This document shows, piece after piece, positions 62,289 through 64,000 of a stretch of 64,000 bases of DNA (its first letter is position 1; every line of letters starts with the position of its first letter). This stretch comes from Pseudomonas oryzihabitans (lineage in GTDB: Bacteria > Pseudomonadota > Gammaproteobacteria > Pseudomonadales > Pseudomonadaceae). The notes beneath the pieces were generated by a model. That model ran no database searches and was not told where the DNA came from. It saw only the letters and a program-made list of their open reading frames with translations. The position numbers and the translations under genes were made by a program. The stretch spans positions 3,928,501-3,992,500 of the forward strand of contig NZ_CP013987.1 of assembly GCF_001518815.1 (NCBI RefSeq), given 5' to 3'.

Positions 62289-62353
62289 CCGGGAAGCTTA
62301 GCGGCCGATGTGGGGTCCATAACGGAACAGTTTCCGTTGGAGGACCCCTCGTC

Positions 62354-63295
62354 ATGCTCAGCGTCGCCATCGTCGGTTGCGAACAGATCCACGCCCAGGA
62401 CTACCTGGACACCAGCCTGGCCGATCCGCGCGTGCGGGTAGTGGCCCTGGCTAGCGAACGCGATCCTGCCCGCGCCCAGCGTCTCGCCGCGCCCCATGGC
62501 CTGCCGGTGCTGGACGATTTCGCCCAGTTGCCCGAGGTGGATCTGGCCTTCGTCACCACGGCCATCGAGGATCACGAAACAGCGGTAGCCGCGCTACTCC
62601 CCCGCGCCCGCCATCTGTTCGTGGAAAAGCCCCTGGCCGTCTCGGCTGCGCGCGCGACGGCGCTGGCCACGCAACTCGCCGGGCGCTCCTGCTTTAGCGG
62701 CTTCTATCTGCGTACCGACCCTGCCCTACAGCAATTGCGTCATTTGGCTCGCGCTGGCGCCATCGGCACCCTTTCCCACCTGTCGCTCACGGCTGGCCAC
62801 CCAGGTCTGCTGGAAGGCTGGCTAAGCGACTGGCCGGCGCATCTGGACGAGACGCGCATGGGCTATGGCGCCTTTGGCGACCTGGCCGTGCACCTGCTGG
62901 ACTTAAGCGCCTGGCTGACCGGTGAATCCCTGACGGTCGAACACTGCCGTCTGGAACGCGATGCGCGCTGGCCACTGGATCATGCCGGCGAGGCGTTGCT
63001 CCGAGCCGGCGACCTGCCGATCCAGCTGCGGGCCAGTGCCACCCTGCGCGGTCCGCGGCTGGCCATCCGGCTGGATGGCAGCACGGGAACCCTGGAGCTC
63101 GCTGCTGGGCGCCTGCTGCTGCACGAGGCCAGTGGTGAGAGTCAGGTGCTGGCCGAGGCGATCGCCCCCGGTGTTCCCCAGGGTGCCCAGGCGGTATTCG
63201 ATCAGCTGCTCGGTCAACCCCGTCCAGAATTGGCCAACCTGGAGGATGCCCTCGCGGCCAACGGCCTGCTGGATCGCCTCTATGGACGCGACTAG
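62354..63295 (+). CDS. Gfo/Idh/MocA family oxidoreductase
   Basis: A 313-residue protein with an N-terminal NAD(P)-binding part (MLSVAIVGCEQIHAQDYL) and the EKP motif (LFVEKPLAVSAARA) with its catalytic lysine. A C-terminal alpha/beta domain follows (HLDETRMGYGAFGDLAVHLLDLSAWLTG). The Rossmann loop has GCEQIH instead of GxGxxG, so cofactor binding may differ. It is 65 bp after the saccharopine-dehydrogenase-like gene. The substrate, usually a sugar or derivative in this family, is unknown. Confidence 0.85.
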   Translation: MLSVAIVGCEQIHAQDYLDTSLADPRVRVVALASERDPARAQRLAAPHGLPVLDDFAQLPEVDLAFVTTAIEDHETAVAALLPRARHLFVEKPLAVSAARATALATQLAGRSCFSGFYLRTDPALQQLRHLARAGAIGTLSHLSLTAGHPGLLEGWLSDWPAHLDETRMGYGAFGDLAVHLLDLSAWLTGESLTVEHCRLERDARWPLDHAGEALLRAGDLPIQLRASATLRGPRLAIRLDGSTGTLELAAGRLLLHEASGESQVLAEAIAPGVPQGAQAVFDQLLGQPRPELANLEDALAANGLLDRLYGRD

Positions 63296-63427
63296 GACGT
63301 CAGGCCGGGGCAGCATGAGTAACCATTGCCGAGAGACCGGAGGGGTTAAAGGTCAGACTGTTGGTGCCGATAGCGAGGGCATCCGGTGCAATTTGGCTGG
63401 CATCCCCGTCGCTGAAAGGAATTCCCA

Positions 63428-64000
63428 ATGGTCTGGTTCAACAATCTGGCACTGGCGAAGAAACTCGCAGTAGCCTTCGGTCTCTGTACGCTCATTACTC
63501 TCGGCATAGGCGCGGTCGGCATGAGTGGGCTCAACAGCCTCAACGCCTTGCTGGGTTCGGTGCTGAGCAACAATCTGCGCTCCATCACCCTGCTAAACGA
63601 CGCCAAGAACAACGTGATCGCGCACAACCGCGACATCTTCCGCCTGATGTCTTTGGCCTACGCCAACGCGCCGCAGGCCGAGCAGGACGGCATTGTCGCC
63701 TCCCTGCGCTCCAACCAGGCCGACGCTGAAAAACCCTTTGCCGACTACCGAGCCACGCCTCTGGAACCTGATGAAAAGGCTGCGGGCGATGCCTACCAGG
63801 GTGATTGGAAAACCTACCTGACTGCCGTCGACGCTGTCTTGGCGCGGCTGGCTGCCAAGGACGTGGCCGGTGCCAACCAATTGCTCAACGAGCAGGCTCA
63901 ACCCAGCTATCGCAAGACCATGGGCTCCTTCAAGATCATGGTGGAATCCAACAAGCGCCAGGGTAACGAAGCCGGCGTGGCTGCCAGTGCTACTTACGAC
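63428..64000 (+). CDS. Methyl-accepting chemotaxis protein, N-terminal part
   Basis: The frame runs off the window; 191 residues are seen. The first membrane helix is in LALAKKLAVAFGLCTLITLGIGAVGMSGLNSLNALL. It is followed by a periplasmic helical region of four-helix-bundle type (NNLRSITLLNDAKNNVIAHNRDIFRLMSLAYANAPQAEQDGIVASLRSN ... PLEPDEKAAGDAYQGDWKTYLTAVDAVLARLAAKD). The second helix, HAMP and signalling domain lie outside. AAAGGAA precedes the ATG. It differs in layout from the receptor at 51255, which senses from the C-terminus. Confidence 0.88.
   Translation, partial: MVWFNNLALAKKLAVAFGLCTLITLGIGAVGMSGLNSLNALLGSVLSNNLRSITLLNDAKNNVIAHNRDIFRLMSLAYANAPQAEQDGIVASLRSNQADAEKPFADYRATPLEPDEKAAGDAYQGDWKTYLTAVDAVLARLAAKDVAGANQLLNEQAQPSYRKTMGSFKIMVESNKRQGNEAGVAASATYD

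Overview
The window is chromosomal DNA of a Pseudomonas. It is GC-rich throughout. Its gene order follows, from memory, two blocks of the P. aeruginosa chromosome almost gene for gene. Roughly 1-27.8 kb matches the pilR-fimT-fimU...pilE-ispH-fkpB-lspA-ileS-ribF-murJ-rpsT-proB-obgE-rpmA-rplU-ispB-fklB-Lon-like block. Roughly 29.3-57.6 kb matches the thyA / spuABCDEFGH / spuI / aguA / OprD-type porin / GGEEF / desA / oscA-sbp-cysTWA / gabTD / tRNA-Arg block. The species cannot be fixed from these genes alone.

Layout. (1) 1-9.4 kb: the end of pilR, thiO on the other strand, then the minor pilin cluster fimT, fimU-pilV-pilW-pilX-pilY1-pilE, which builds and tips type IV pili. (2) 9.4-16.7 kb, minus strand: murJ, ribF, ileS, lspA, fkpB and ispH, several with overlapping ends. 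(3) 17-22 kb: rpsT, proB, obgE, rpmA, rplU and ispB. A 160-bp palindromic element sits between rpmA and obgE. (4) 22-29.3 kb: small conserved proteins (one behind a Fur-like box), fklB, a Lon-like protease, a lipoprotein, an RhtA-like exporter and gluconokinase. (5) 29.3-42.3 kb: thyA and the polyamine locus. SpuD/E-F-G-H import putrescine and spermidine, SpuB/SpuI glutamylate them, SpuC transaminates, SpuA hydrolyses the gamma-glutamyl product, and AguA deiminates agmatine. (6) 42.3-46.8 kb: an OprD-family porin, an unusually long 840-bp non-coding gap, a PAS-GGEEF diguanylate cyclase and the DesA fatty-acid desaturase. (7) 47-51.1 kb: oscA-sbp-cysTWA, for sulfate uptake. (8) 51.2-57.6 kb: a soluble-sensor chemoreceptor convergent with a degenerate receiver-HDOD protein, gabT, gabD and tRNA-Arg(CCG). 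(9) 57.6-64 kb: a less conserved stretch with small exported proteins, a guanidine-II riboswitch controlling a guanidinium exporter (gdx), a perfect 135-bp tandem duplication, a PQQ-type sugar dehydrogenase, a saccharopine-dehydrogenase-like enzyme, a Gfo/Idh/MocA oxidoreductase and the start of a second chemoreceptor.

GABA made from putrescine by the spu route can feed GabT and GabD to succinate, so the polyamine and gab parts of the window form one catabolic line. The most noteworthy structures outside the genes are the riboswitch/gdx unit with its duplication, the 160-bp inverted-repeat element inserted in a CTAG site, two REP-like elements with swapped module order, the repeated CTCTGTA motif in the rpsT leader, and the porin-GGEEF gap. 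I found no CRISPR array, prophage, complete insertion sequence or defence island.
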